NCBI GenBank assembly: GCA_040224245.1
Contig: JBEGIR010000047.1
Location: forward strand, 1-64,000
Reading direction: 5' to 3'
DNA: 64,000 bases
Source: Puniceicoccaceae bacterium
GTDB taxonomy: Bacteria; Verrucomicrobiota; Verrucomicrobiia; Opitutales; JAFGAQ01
Position numbers and translations under genes: made by a program
Notes under the pieces: generated by a model
The model's database searches: none
What the model was told of the DNA's origin: nothing
Seen by the model: the letters and a program-made list of their open reading frames with translations, nothing else
Part shown: positions 1-8,355 of the stretch, piece after piece
Layout: each line of letters begins with the position of its first letter
Numbering within the stretch: the first letter of the stretch is position 1

Positions 1-60
1 AAGTCCGAAGCGCAGGAGGCCTGATCCGGACTCAGCATTCCGCCCGGATCGTTTGCACAG

Positions 61-1152
61 CTATGCCTTCGAACTGACTTCCGTCGCAAACCAATACCGT
101 CGGAACCCGAACGCCACATTGACCAAAGCAATCATCACGGGTACTTCCACGAGCGGACCGATGACCGCCGCAAACGCCACGCCGGAACCGATCCCAAAGA
201 CCGCAACCGCCACCGCAATCGCGAGTTCAAAGTTGTTACTGGCTGCCGTAAAACTGAGCGTCACGCTCTGCCGGTAGTCTGCTCCCACGAGTTTGCCCAT
301 CACAAAACTGACGCCAAACATCACGGCAAAGTAGATCGTCAGTGGCACCGCGATGCGCAGCACATCCAAGGGCAACTCCACAATTTTCTCCCCCTTGAAG
401 CTGAACATGAGCACAATCGTGAACAACAGGGCGATGAGGGTGATCGGGCTGATTTTGGGAATGAATTTTTGCTCATACCACTCCCGGCCTTTCCAGCGCA
501 CGCCCACAAAGCGCGTCAGCATTCCCCCGAAAAATGGGATACCGAGGTAGATCAGCACACTCTTCGCAACCTCCACCATCGTCACTGCCACGACGCTGCC
601 TTCGAGTCCAAACCAGGTTGGAAGCACCGTAATGAACAGCCACGCATACACGCTGAAAAAGAGAATCTGGAAGAGGCTGTTGAAGGCAACGAGTCCGGCG
701 GCGTATTCGTTGTCACCTTCCGCCAGTTCATTCCAGACGATCACCATTGCGATACAGCGCGCAAGTCCGATCAGGATGACTCCAGTCATGTATTCCGGGT
801 GATCCGGAAGCAGCCAGACCGCGAGTGCAAACATCAGCACGGGGCCGATGACCCAGTTCTGGATCAGCGACAGCAGGAGCACCTTCACGTTGCGAAAGAC
901 ACGATGCATTTCCTCATATCGCACCTTGGCAAGCGGCGGATACATCATCAGGATCAGGCCAACCGCAATGGGTAGGTTTGTGGTTCCTACCTGAAAGCGA
1001 TTGAGAAAGGATTCTGCACCCGACCACAATGCCCCAATCGAGACTCCGAGAGCCATCGCCAGGAAAATCCAGACCGTCAGGAAACGGTCCAGGAAGCCCA
1101 GTTGTTTGCGACAGGGCGCACAAGTGCCCGGCTGGTTCGTTGAAGGTTTCAT
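61..1152 (-). CDS. acr3: ACR3-family arsenite efflux permease
   Basis: Inner-membrane carrier that exports arsenite produced by ArsC. The 363-residue protein has about ten hydrophobic segments, the usual ACR3 layout and length. The family Cys lies at residue 133 in [17 protein letters not shown], a segment characteristic of ACR3 and absent from ArsB. The N-terminal tail has an extra CAPC motif (residues 11-14) before the first membrane span, which is not a family hallmark. It is the last gene of an arsR-arsC-acr3 set, 17 bases after arsC, and probably under ArsR control. The family assignment is firm; antimonite transport cannot be judged. Confidence 0.95.
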   Translation of the reverse strand: MKPSTNQPGTCAPCRKQLGFLDRFLTVWIFLAMALGVSIGALWSGAESFLNRFQVGTTNLPIAVGLILMMYPPLAKVRYEEMHRVFRNVKVLLLSLIQNWVIGPVLMFALAVWLLPDHPEYMTGVILIGLARCIAMVIVWNELAEGDNEYAAGLVAFNSLFQILFFSVYAWLFITVLPTWFGLEGSVVAVTMVEVAKSVLIYLGIPFFGGMLTRFVGVRWKGREWYEQKFIPKISPITLIALLFTIVLMFSFKGEKIVELPLDVLRIAVPLTIYFAVMFGVSFVMGKLVGADYRQSVTLSFTAASNNFELAIAVAVAVFGIGSGVAFAAVIGPLVEVPVMIALVNVAFGFRRYWFATEVSSKA

Positions 1153-1169
1153 TTAAGTATCAGAGTGGT

Positions 1170-1649
1170 TCATGATTGCGGTGGCAGTTCCCTGTCTTCA
1201 GCCCCAGTGTGCAACGCTTGCAGGAATCCCGCAGCATAGGCTTCAAACACCTTGCGGATCTCGTCACGTATCCGGCGAAATGCATCCATTTCGCTCTCCC
1301 CAGCGCGCTGCGCCTTGGGTGGATCCTCAAATCCCCAGTGATAGCGATAAACCTTTCCTGGAAAAGTGGGACAGGCCTGATCTGCGTGACCGCACACCGT
1401 GATCACGGTGTCGATACCCGCATTCAGGAAGCGGTCGAGGTGTTTGGATTCATGATGCGAGATATCGATACCGATCTCGTGTAGCGCTTCGATGGCAAGC
1501 GGGTGCACGTATCCCGCCGGTTTCGAGCCAGCGCTCTGCACGGTCATGGCATCGCCGACCGCTTCTCGCAGAATGCCCTCGGCCATGTGGCTGCGGCAGG
1601 AGTTACCTGTGCAAAGGATGAGCACGTTAGGTTTATTCAGGTGTTTCAT
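1170..1649 (-). CDS. arsC: Arsenate reductase, thioredoxin-coupled (low-molecular-weight phosphatase fold)
   Basis: Reduces arsenate to arsenite in the cytoplasm. The P-loop LCTGNSCRS gives nucleophile Cys13 and Arg19. Cys86 and Cys92 in [14 protein letters not shown] match the two resolving cysteines of the thioredoxin-dependent class, so this is not the glutaredoxin-type ArsC. I chose the ATG at 1649 (159 aa, normal length). The frame stays open to 1802, but the extra 51 residues do not look like family sequence and lie inside arsR. The arsR stop is one base before this start, indicating translational coupling. Confidence 0.93.
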   Translation of the reverse strand: MKHLNKPNVLILCTGNSCRSHMAEGILREAVGDAMTVQSAGSKPAGYVHPLAIEALHEIGIDISHHESKHLDRFLNAGIDTVITVCGHADQACPTFPGKVYRYHWGFEDPPKAQRAGESEMDAFRRIRDEIRKVFEAYAAGFLQALHTGAEDRELPPQS

Positions 1650-1650
1650 T

Positions 1651-2070
1651 TCAGAATTGGGAAAGAGACTCATCGATTTCCGCTTCATTTGCGGGTTGCA
1701 GCACGAACCTGGGACAAGGATCGCCAGTCTGCGCAATGCGCTCCACAATGGCTTTGCGCTTGCAGAGATCCTGCTGCAGTTCGCAAGCAACAGGGGAATC
1801 ACTGCGCAGGTGCTCCAGGTTGACCCGAATCAGGGATTCTGCGATGGGAGCAACGCGATACACCCGCCACTGGGCCTGTTGCCGGGACTGAACAACCTGC
1901 AGTCGTTTCATGTAGCCCAGTTGTTTCGAGGCCTGGACCTGCGGGCATTTGAGAATATCCATGACATGACAGACACAGAGCGGACCGTCTGCCAGCACGT
2001 TGAGCATGCGCAGACGCTGCCGGTCTGAGAAACATTTGTAGATGGCTTCGGTCAGCATGCACTCGTTCAT
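1651..2070 (-). CDS. arsR: ArsR-family metalloregulator
   Basis: Winged-helix repressor expected to leave DNA on binding arsenite. The 139-residue protein contains [12 protein letters not shown] (from residue 30), which corresponds to the ELCVCDL metal-site helix of ArsR, with the Cys-X-Cys pair intact, followed by the recognition helix around [13 protein letters not shown]. Further cysteines sit near residues 95 and 102. It is the first gene of the arsRC-acr3 operon and diverges from chrA, so its operator could affect both directions. Arsenite as inducer is inferred from family and neighbours. Confidence 0.9.
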   Translation of the reverse strand: MNECMLTEAIYKCFSDRQRLRMLNVLADGPLCVCHVMDILKCPQVQASKQLGYMKRLQVVQSRQQAQWRVYRVAPIAESLIRVNLEHLRSDSPVACELQQDLCKRKAIVERIAQTGDPCPRFVLQPANEAEIDESLSQF

Positions 2071-2123
2071 ACTGTTTTATGTATATACTGCAATTTAATT
2101 ATTCATTGTGACGAAACTGTCAC
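2071..2123. promoter_or_regulatory. Putative arsR/chrA divergent control region
   Basis: AT-rich stretch directly upstream of the arsR ATG. It contains the palindrome GTATATAC (2081-2088) and an inverted repeat GTGAC-N6-GTCAC (2108-2123). Either could bind ArsR or a chromate regulator. This is inference from position and symmetry only; no consensus was matched. Confidence 0.35.
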
Positions 2124-2212
2124 CGTGCTCACCAAACCCTCTCATCCAGTTGACCGCATCGTACTCCGCCCTATGCTTGCGAAGCTCAACATCCCTGCAT
2201 CCCATCATCCAC

Positions 2213-3406
2213 ATGAGTTCGCCACCCATTCGACTCACATCCATACTCCTGCATTTTCTACAACTTGGCTGCACGGCTTTTGGCGGCCCGGTGGCCCATC
2301 TCGGCTATTTTCAGGAGACTTTCGTGCAGAAGCTGCGCTGGATTCGACAGGATGCTTACGCAGATTTGGTCGCACTCTGCCAGTTTCTTCCGGGTCCTGC
2401 CAGCAGTCAGGTTGCCTTTTCCATCGGCTACCAGCAACGCGGAGTGATCGGCGCATTCCTGGCCTGGCTTGGCTTCACCCTACCCTCTGCCATACTCATG
2501 ATCGGCTTTGCGCTCGGCCTGACGGCTCTGGGCGACCTTCAGGCTGCGGGTTGGATCGTTGGACTCAAACTGGCGGCGGTCGCTGTGGTCGCCAATGCCA
2601 TCGGGTCCATGGCCGAAACACTCTGTCCGGACCGTGACCGCGCATTGCTTGCTCTTTGTTCGGCCGCATTGCTGCTAATCTTTCAACAACCCCACTGGCA
2701 GATCCTGGTGCTGCTCATCGGGGCCGGCATCGGTTGGCGCTGCTTCGGTCACAAGATCGCTGCAAACGAAGCTCAACCCCATGTTTCTCAACCCACACGC
2801 AGTTTTGCATGGCTCTACCTTTCTGCATTTGGGGTTCTGCTGATCGCGTGGCCGTTGGCGGGCCATCGGTTCGGTGGGTGGCTCGAGGCGAGCGAAGGCT
2901 TCTATCGCGCAGGGTCGCTCGTCTTTGGAGGCGGTCATGTACTGCTGCCCCTGCTGGACGGACTCACAGTAGCAAAGGGATGGGTGGACTCCCACACTTT
3001 TCTTGCAGGCTATGGTGCCGCACAGGCCCTTCCGGGTCCACTCTTTGCCTTCGCCGGATTTCTCGGAGCGACCCTTCAAGCAGGTCCGGGAGGATTGTCC
3101 GGTGGCTTGCTCGCACTGCTTGCGATCAATCTTCCATCCTGGCTGCTCGTACTGGGTGTGCTTCCTTACTGGGAACGCCTGAGAGGGGTGAGCACTGCAC
3201 GCGCCGCACTCATGGGCACCAACGCCGCTGTGGTCGGGTTGCTGCTCGCCGCCTTTTACGACCCCATCTGGACCAGCGCGATCACCGATTCCCATCGCTT
3301 TGCCTTTGCCTTGCTTGCCTTCGCCCTGCTGCGCTTCGCATCGTTGCCACCCTGGCTGATCGTCATTGGCAGCGCGCTTGGCGGAGCACTGTTGTGGGGG
3401 AGTTGA
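2213..3406 (+). CDS. chrA: Chromate transporter ChrA (two CHR domains)
   Basis: Inner-membrane protein of the CHR superfamily that exports chromate. Two homologous halves are visible: AFGGPVAHLGYF followed by QFLPGPASSQVA in the first, and VFGGGHVLLPLL followed by AQALPGPLFAFAG in the second, the usual long-chain (about 400 aa) arrangement. I start at the ATG at 2213 (397 aa). An upstream GTG at 2108 would add 35 residues lacking membrane-protein character and would cover the inverted repeat in the control region. It diverges from the ars operon, giving a small oxyanion-resistance cluster. Confidence 0.92.
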   Translation: MSSPPIRLTSILLHFLQLGCTAFGGPVAHLGYFQETFVQKLRWIRQDAYADLVALCQFLPGPASSQVAFSIGYQQRGVIGAFLAWLGFTLPSAILMIGFALGLTALGDLQAAGWIVGLKLAAVAVVANAIGSMAETLCPDRDRALLALCSAALLLIFQQPHWQILVLLIGAGIGWRCFGHKIAANEAQPHVSQPTRSFAWLYLSAFGVLLIAWPLAGHRFGGWLEASEGFYRAGSLVFGGGHVLLPLLDGLTVAKGWVDSHTFLAGYGAAQALPGPLFAFAGFLGATLQAGPGGLSGGLLALLAINLPSWLLVLGVLPYWERLRGVSTARAALMGTNAAVVGLLLAAFYDPIWTSAITDSHRFAFALLAFALLRFASLPPWLIVIGSALGGALLWGS

Positions 3407-3603
3407 ACACTCACAAAAGCGAGGCTGAACGGAGTTGAACAGATCGTGAAACCCTGCGCCATCGGGTCTTGACCAGCCCAGCCACCCAACACCCAATCCC
3501 AGCCTCAACATTCTCAAATCCGACATGCAGATTGACTTTCAAGATGCCTGCAGGCTTTCCCTTTGAGATTGACCCACCCAAATGATTTTCCAACCTTTTC
3601 CCC

Positions 3604-4641
3604 GTGATTTCTGCATCCCTCCCCACATTCACCCGTCTCGGACTCACGCTCGCGGCGCTCTCCCTTGGCATGGCCACCGATGGCGCCGCCGAAACCACGC
3701 CACGCACGGAAATTCGCATCCGTGATCCCTTTGTGCTGCCAGACCCCGACACCGGCATCTACTACATCTACGGCACAACCACTTCGGGCATCTTTGACGG
3801 CGACGTTGAGCGCAAGGCCGTGATGGTGTTTCGCACACGCGATCTGCAGAACTGGGAGGACCCAGTGCCAGTCTGGGAGATTCCGGAGAACCACTGGGGT
3901 CGTGAGACTGTCTGGGCACCGGAAGTACACCGCTACAACGGGCGCTACTATCTCTTCGCCACGATCACGTCCGACCAGACCCTGCCGACTCCGGCGGGCC
4001 GTCCGCAAAACGTGATGCGCGGCACCGAGATTCTGGTCGCGGACAGCCCGCTCGGTCCCTTCAAACCCATCGGTGACGGACCCCAGACACCGCACGATTG
4101 GATGGCCCTCGACGGCAGTCTCTGGATCGAGGACGGCGTACCCTACATGGTGTTCTGTCACGAATGGGCCCAGATCACCGACGGCAGCTTCGAGATTGTG
4201 GAACTGAGCGAGGATCTCTCGCACCCCATCGGACAGCCGCAGACACTCTTTCACGCCTCCGCAGGCCCGTGGGTCCGCTGCCGGGGCGACATCGGTGAAT
4301 TGTATCAGGGAAAACGCTACCATGCCTATGTGAGCGACGGCAACTGGCTGCATTACACTAAGGATGGCACCCTGCTCATGCTTTGGTCCAGCTACGGCCC
4401 GACCAAGTATGCCGTCGGCGTAGCCCGTTCAACCACTGGCAGCGTATTCGGTCCGTGGGAACAGCAAGCCGAACCGATCTGGAGCGACGATGGTGGTCAC
4501 CCGATGCTCTTCAACACCTTCGATAGTCGCCTTGTCATGGTGATCCATCAGCCCAACCGTCGCATCGAACGCGCTCGCTTTTTTGAGATGGAGGATCTCG
4601 GCGACACCCTGCGGATCAAGCGCGAACTGACTTTGAACTGA
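3604..4641 (+). CDS. Secreted glycoside hydrolase, family 43-like
   Basis: Predicted exported five-bladed propeller glycosidase. Residues 1-29 form a signal peptide ending near DGAAE. RDPFVLPDPDTGIYY (about residue 40) carries the family Asp base. WAPEVHRYNGRYYLFAT (about residue 101) is a GH43 hallmark. ALDGSLWIEDGVPYMVF holds the second conserved Asp. GDIGELYQGKRYHAY may contain the general acid. The GTG at 3604 is the start that gives a proper signal sequence. Substrate (arabinan, xylan or galactan side chains) cannot be told. Stand-alone gene, convergent with the peroxiredoxin. Confidence 0.88.
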   Translation: MISASLPTFTRLGLTLAALSLGMATDGAAETTPRTEIRIRDPFVLPDPDTGIYYIYGTTTSGIFDGDVERKAVMVFRTRDLQNWEDPVPVWEIPENHWGRETVWAPEVHRYNGRYYLFATITSDQTLPTPAGRPQNVMRGTEILVADSPLGPFKPIGDGPQTPHDWMALDGSLWIEDGVPYMVFCHEWAQITDGSFEIVELSEDLSHPIGQPQTLFHASAGPWVRCRGDIGELYQGKRYHAYVSDGNWLHYTKDGTLLMLWSSYGPTKYAVGVARSTTGSVFGPWEQQAEPIWSDDGGHPMLFNTFDSRLVMVIHQPNRRIERARFFEMEDLGDTLRIKRELTLN

Positions 4642-4682
4642 TGGCTACGGTGCCCTTCAGATAAACTGCTTTTCGCTTCCCC

Positions 4683-5336
4683 TCACTCCTTCTTTGCCGC
4701 CACACGTGCTGCGGCGAGCAACACCTCTCCACTGAGGCGAATCGTGTAGTCCGGATTCACATAAGCGAGGTGAATCCGACCCTCACGGATCAGAAAAACT
4801 CCGGGCACTGGCAGCTCACGGGAGGAATTGCCCGCAGCCTTTTCGATGTCAATGCCGTAACCCAACAGCATCTCGTGGGTACTGGCATCGACCTTGAAGG
4901 TAAGCCCGAAAGCATCCGAAGCATTGCGCTCATGATCTGAGAGCAGAGTGTACCCCACATCGCTCTTGTTCAAATGGGCTTGGAGGCTCTCAGCACTGTC
5001 TGGACTGAGCGCGATGATCTGGTAACCCAGGCTTTGCAGCTCGGTTTCAATGCCTGCGAGATCCGAAAGATGTTGATTGCAGTACGGGCACCACCCTCCC
5101 CGATAAAACACCAGCACAGTGGGTTTGGTCCTGAGCTGTTCGCTCAAATCTACAGCCGTTCCATCGGTATCGAAGACAGTGACCGAATCGGGAACAGAAA
5201 GCCCCTCAAAGAGTGGGGTGATGGTTTGCGGTGTGTTTGCCGCGCCATGAAGTGTTGTAGAGGTTCCACCGATGCACAGGCAGATCGCAAGCAGACGAAG
5301 AGATATCAAACAGGCGGTATTTCGAATGGGATTCAT
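4683..5336 (-). CDS. Exported peroxiredoxin of the AhpC/TSA-Redoxin type
   Basis: Thiol peroxidase or thioredoxin-like reductase expected outside the cytoplasm. The ATG at 5336 gives a clear signal peptide (residues 1-33, hydrophobic core ISLRLLAICLCI). A longer frame back to 5435 would run through a PIN-toxin relic and is rejected. The redox motif FYRGGWCPYCNQHL (about residue 80) has a Trp-Cys-Pro-Tyr-Cys centre, as in the peroxiredoxin-like FYRGGWCPYC subfamily. Length 217 aa. A second domain half includes LLSDHERNASDAFGL. No partner reductase is adjacent. Confidence 0.88.
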   Translation of the reverse strand: MNPIRNTACLISLRLLAICLCIGGTSTTLHGAANTPQTITPLFEGLSVPDSVTVFDTDGTAVDLSEQLRTKPTVLVFYRGGWCPYCNQHLSDLAGIETELQSLGYQIIALSPDSAESLQAHLNKSDVGYTLLSDHERNASDAFGLTFKVDASTHEMLLGYGIDIEKAAGNSSRELPVPGVFLIREGRIHLAYVNPDYTIRLSGEVLLAAARVAAKKE

Positions 5337-5397
5337 GATGATGAAGTTGAATGTTTCAGAGGACTGACAAGTCGCACCTTTTCCCCAAAAACTCAAA

Positions 5398-5469
5398 TCA
5401 GTCCCATACGGTTTCAACCAGAGCACTATTGACAATCAGCCGATCCCTGGTGATCAGCGCGATCCGTTT
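5398..5469 (-). pseudogene. C-terminal relic of a PIN-domain (VapC-like) toxin
   Basis: Between an in-frame stop (5470-5472) and the stop at 5398 lie 23 codons reading LITRDRLIVNSALVETVW at their core. That matches the last strand and tail typical of PIN-domain ribonuclease toxins (a VTxDxxI...VxTxW pattern). The N-terminal hundred or so residues with the acidic catalytic centre are missing. It lies in the same frame as, and just downstream of, an antitoxin-like fragment, so I read it as the residue of a deleted toxin-antitoxin pair. Confidence 0.6.
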
Positions 5470-5493
5470 CTAGAACACCAACATGCCAATCTC

Positions 5494-5646
5494 CTACAGT
5501 GTCATGTCCGAAATTCCCAATATTCCCCTCTTGGAACGACGGATTAGATTTCCTTCTCTTGTGACCACGATGACTTCTTGACCTGAAAATGCTGCTCTCC
5601 TGATTTTGGGAAACTCTCTCATCAACGTGCTAACGTTCGTTTTCAT
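5494..5646 (-). pseudogene. Phd/YefM-type antitoxin, truncated
   Basis: A 50-codon gene starting with ATG at 5646. Its first 35 residues follow the Phd/YefM pattern: a start like MKTNVSTLMREFPKIRRA, then SGQEVIVVTREGN, the segment that in this family reads GEEVIITRxGK. Intact relatives run to about 75-85 residues and end in an acidic toxin-binding tail. Here the frame stops soon after RRSKRGI, so the toxin-binding part is gone. Together with the PIN relic downstream this is a decayed module; DNA binding by the remaining domain remains possible. Confidence 0.6.
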
Positions 5647-5724
5647 GCAATGATTTGCCAAATATCAACTCGGATTCGCAATCAACCTCACGTGAAAAAT
5701 TCAGCTTGGAACTCAGCTCAACCA

Positions 5725-6378
5725 TCATCGTGCACGAAAAGCACTTTGCATTCCATGGAGGTGCGCCACATCACCGAGCGTATCCAACGTCCAGTGCTGT
5801 TCCTCCCAAGTCACGACATTCAGGGCGCTGTTCCAGAGGGTGTATTTTCGCTCGGCACTCAAGTTCAGATTCAGCACCATGCGCACCAAGGCATCCACTC
5901 CACCTCCATGCGTGAACACCGCAATGCATTGACCTGCATGGCGTTTCGCCAGATCCAGAAATACGGCTTCAAAGCGTGTCTGCTTCTGGCGCAAACTCTC
6001 TCCGCCCTCTGGCGCAAAATCAATGTCTTTGCGCCCAAGCTCCTCCCAAATCCCAGGATAACGTCGCTGACTTTCCTGTTTGTCCATGCCCTCCAGCACT
6101 CCAAAGGATCGCTCCCGGAGGCGTTCATCGAGCGAAAGTTTCAGCGAAAGTGCGTCAACGGTCGGTTGTGCACTCTGGATACAGCGTCCCAAATCACTCG
6201 AATAGACTGCAGCAACTGGAAACTCTCTCAATCGCTCAGCCACAGCCTTAGCCTGACGCATGCCCTGATCTGTAAGCGGGCTGTTCTGCTGTCCCTGCCA
6301 GATTCCGCGAACGTTCCATTCGGTCTCTCCGTGTCGAATAACGACGAGTTGTGTTCGGTTGGATCGATCCTGTTCCAT
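5725..6378 (-). CDS. Histidine phosphatase superfamily protein (phosphoglycerate-mutase-like)
   Basis: Phosphohydrolase with the LVVIRHGETEWN signature, whose His is the phospho-acceptor, and FTHGGGVDALV supplying the second catalytic His; RERSFGVLEGM carries the conserved Arg/Glu region. The 217-residue length fits the CobC/GpmB-like group of small broad-range phosphatases. Start at 6378 (MEQDRSN) places the catalytic strand near the N-terminus as usual; an ATG at 6414 is also open. It follows the M14 peptidase gene by 70 bases on the same strand. The real glycolytic mutase in this window is gpmI, so a cofactor-dependent mutase role is unlikely. Confidence 0.88.
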   Translation of the reverse strand: MEQDRSNRTQLVVIRHGETEWNVRGIWQGQQNSPLTDQGMRQAKAVAERLREFPVAAVYSSDLGRCIQSAQPTVDALSLKLSLDERLRERSFGVLEGMDKQESQRRYPGIWEELGRKDIDFAPEGGESLRQKQTRFEAVFLDLAKRHAGQCIAVFTHGGGVDALVRMVLNLNLSAERKYTLWNSALNVVTWEEQHWTLDTLGDVAHLHGMQSAFRAR

Positions 6379-6448
6379 GAAATTCCAGCGTGGTGCAGGT
6401 TTGCCAAAAGGCAATCATTCCAAATGGAACGCACGGAATTCCCCTTCC

Positions 6449-7237
6449 CTACGTGTCCGATACGCTCTCATCCACCACCCAATGCATCGCAGCATTTACC
6501 AGTGCACACTGGCACGCGATGCGATCCAAAATGGGTGCCGCTCGACTGGGAGTCTCGGTCGTGAAGCACCACGGAGTGTGTCGGCGCAACAGATGGATCG
6601 CTTCCGGTAAGGCCTCCACCCAGGAATGCAGGTGATCGTGCGGTGGCTGCATCAACCCCTTGTCATTGGGCATATCGTCAATCATGGGTTGAAGCTCTAC
6701 CGGCAGGTGAGCTGCTCCGGCAGTGAGCAAAGCTCGAGCCGGAGAAGGACGCGAATTCGTGCATGCTGCATGCGCATCGGGCAAATCAGCTGGTGACAAT
6801 TCATAGAGATAAAATCCCTGGGCTTCGTAGTCCTCATGCAAACAGACAGCCAGATCGAATCGCCGATCTTCCAGCCAGCTCTGATGCGCCCTCGCCTCCG
6901 GCGTTGTCGGCACAGGTCCATAGCTGCGATTGATGTCCACGCCATCACTGTTTTCGCGAGTCCCCGCCTGCAATCCCACTGGATTGATCACGGGCAGGAT
7001 CGAATACTCCACATCATCTCGAAAGGAATTCCGACGCAATAGCTCCAGTAACGCCATGGGTCCCGCAGGTTCATCCCCATGCACCCCGGATGAGAGGTAG
7101 ATGCGTGCCCGAGCTTGCGTTGGCCTGCGTTCAAACGCAATCAGCGGAAAATCCCCTCGATTCCCAAAACAGGACTCGACAAATCCGGCTCTTCGCGCTG
7201 CGTCCCTCAACCGATCCAGCAATGCATTGACATCCAT
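6449..7237 (-). CDS. M14-family zinc carboxypeptidase / deacylase-like protein
   Basis: Zinc-dependent hydrolase of the carboxypeptidase A / succinylglutamate desuccinylase fold. YLSSGVHGDEPAG supplies the first metal His and Glu. DINRSYG matches the substrate-binding Asn-Arg. DLAVCLHEDYEAQGFYLYE gives the third metal ligand His. FTTETPS near residue 242 would contain the catalytic Glu. The ATG at 7237 gives 262 aa; an ATG at 7312 is possible. No signal peptide is seen, so a cytoplasmic role in peptide or acyl-amino-acid turnover is more likely than secretion. Substrate unknown. Confidence 0.82.
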   Translation of the reverse strand: MDVNALLDRLRDAARRAGFVESCFGNRGDFPLIAFERRPTQARARIYLSSGVHGDEPAGPMALLELLRRNSFRDDVEYSILPVINPVGLQAGTRENSDGVDINRSYGPVPTTPEARAHQSWLEDRRFDLAVCLHEDYEAQGFYLYELSPADLPDAHAACTNSRPSPARALLTAGAAHLPVELQPMIDDMPNDKGLMQPPHDHLHSWVEALPEAIHLLRRHTPWCFTTETPSRAAPILDRIACQCALVNAAMHWVVDESVSDT

Positions 7238-7417
7238 GCCCTTCTGATGAAACCCAATGGCATCATCTGGCAAGTGTTCACGTGGGATTTCGGATTTTAC
7301 TGCACAAAACAAAACTGTTCACCCTGAGTTGCAGGAACACATTTACTTCATGTTCGCTACTTGTCATCGATTGGGATCTCACATCCCTCACCCTCAAACG
7401 CAGGCAGTGTAACGCAA

Positions 7418-7444
7418 CAAACCCCGTCCTGTAGACGGGGTTTG
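7418..7444 (-). terminator. Rho-independent terminator after tRNA-His
   Basis: Perfect 11-base inverted repeat (CAAACCCCGTC / GACGGGGTTTG) with a five-base loop, beginning 10 bases beyond the tRNA 3' end on the minus strand and followed by a weak T-rich stretch. Confidence 0.75.
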
Positions 7445-7454
7445 AAAGAAAGTC

Positions 7455-7532
7455 TGGGGTGGTAGACCGGACTTGAACCGGCGACCCCCGGTACCACAAA
7501 CCGGTGCTCTAACCAACTGAGCTACAACCACC
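7455..7532 (-). tRNA. tRNA-His (GTG anticodon)
   Basis: Folds as a full cloverleaf with anticodon loop TTGTGGT (anticodon GTG). The additional 5' base G-1 (7532) can pair with C73, the identity element of histidine tRNA, and CCA is encoded (7457-7455). The T stem GCCGG/CCGGT and D arm GCTC...GAGC are regular. The acceptor stem contains one U-U mismatch at pair 6-67 (positions 7526 and 7464). A terminator follows. Confidence 0.95.
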
Positions 7533-7686
7533 ACGAACAGGCCTCATGGACCTGTGAAGGTGCAACATAACGGGAGCAAATCTCTCATTTCAAGAACAAA
7601 CTCTCGAAGTTTGATGAAATTTTTGATTCGGCCCTGCAAGGCCATGGCATCTCTGTGCTCTGCGCCGCAGCGCGTCTGAATACCCC

Positions 7687-8316
7687 TCAAAGATTGCGAA
7701 TCACAGCTTTGCAAATCCCCTGAATCAGTAGCTCGGTCAACGGGTAGAGTTCCGGGTAGGATTCATTCTCAGCCTTCAGGTAAGGGGTTGCTCCGGGTTT
7801 CTGGATGTAACGCTTCAATGTGGTTTCCCCGTCAATTAATGCAGCAACAATGTCTCCGTCCCGTGCAATCCCGGGTTGAATGACAACCGTATCGCCATCG
7901 AGAATTCCCACATCGATCATGCTGTCCCCACGCACTTTGAGAGCAAAGGTGTTCTGCCCTGGACGAATGCCTGCCGTTTCGATGTCAATCTGCAGACGAC
8001 CAATTTCACCTGATGCTTCAACACGGTCGGGATACCCTGCGGCAATGGACCCATAGATCGGAATGTCGAGCATGGCCTTGGGCTGCCCGGGAAAATCAAT
8101 CTCCTGATCCGCAAAACGAAATGTTCGGGCCTGACCCGGAATGCGGCTGAGGATGCCCTTGCGTTCGAGTGCGCGCAGATGTCCCATCACGGCATTCGTG
8201 CTTGCAAACTCAAAATGGTGCTGAATGTCCCGAATGCTCGGCCAATACCCATTCTCGCGCAAGAATGACTGAATGAAATTGAGCATTTCCCGTTGGCGCT
8301 TCGTGATACCCTTCAT
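7687..8316 (-). CDS. lexA: LexA repressor
   Basis: SOS repressor with self-cleaving protease domain. With the ATG at 8316 (209 aa) the winged helix-turn-helix is residues 1-65, including WPSIRDIQHHF. The cleavage site is Ala93-Gly94 in SIAAGYP. The catalytic dyad is Ser132 (VRGDSMID) and Lys168 (TTLKRY). An ATG at 8340 is also open, but it would translate through the repeat TGTGCA-N9-TGTGCA that I suspect to be the autoregulatory site. It lies 39 bases after waaA, so it may be read both from its own promoter and by read-through. Confidence 0.95.
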   Translation of the reverse strand: MKGITKRQREMLNFIQSFLRENGYWPSIRDIQHHFEFASTNAVMGHLRALERKGILSRIPGQARTFRFADQEIDFPGQPKAMLDIPIYGSIAAGYPDRVEASGEIGRLQIDIETAGIRPGQNTFALKVRGDSMIDVGILDGDTVVIQPGIARDGDIVAALIDGETTLKRYIQKPGATPYLKAENESYPELYPLTELLIQGICKAVIRNL

Positions 8317-8340
8317 GATGCACATTTGTATATTGCACAT
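8317..8340 (-). promoter_or_regulatory. Candidate LexA-binding leader of lexA
   Basis: Immediately upstream of the lexA ATG lies ATGTGCA-N8-ATGTGCA, a direct repeat with period 15 around an AT-rich core (ATATACAA). SOS boxes differ strongly between phyla and some are direct repeats. I found no CGAACN4GTTCG-type or CTGTN8ACAG box here, so the assignment rests on position and repetition only. Confidence 0.3.
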
Positions 8341-8355
8341 GCGTTCAACCGCAAG

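Noticed and set aside
1-60. Possible terminator (AGTCCG...CGGACT) after acr3
   Set aside because: Only six pairs with a 19-base loop and no T-tract; also at the window edge.
5337-5435. Longer N-terminus for the exported peroxiredoxin
   Set aside because: The added 33 residues precede a good signal peptide and come from a different frame of the PIN-toxin relic.
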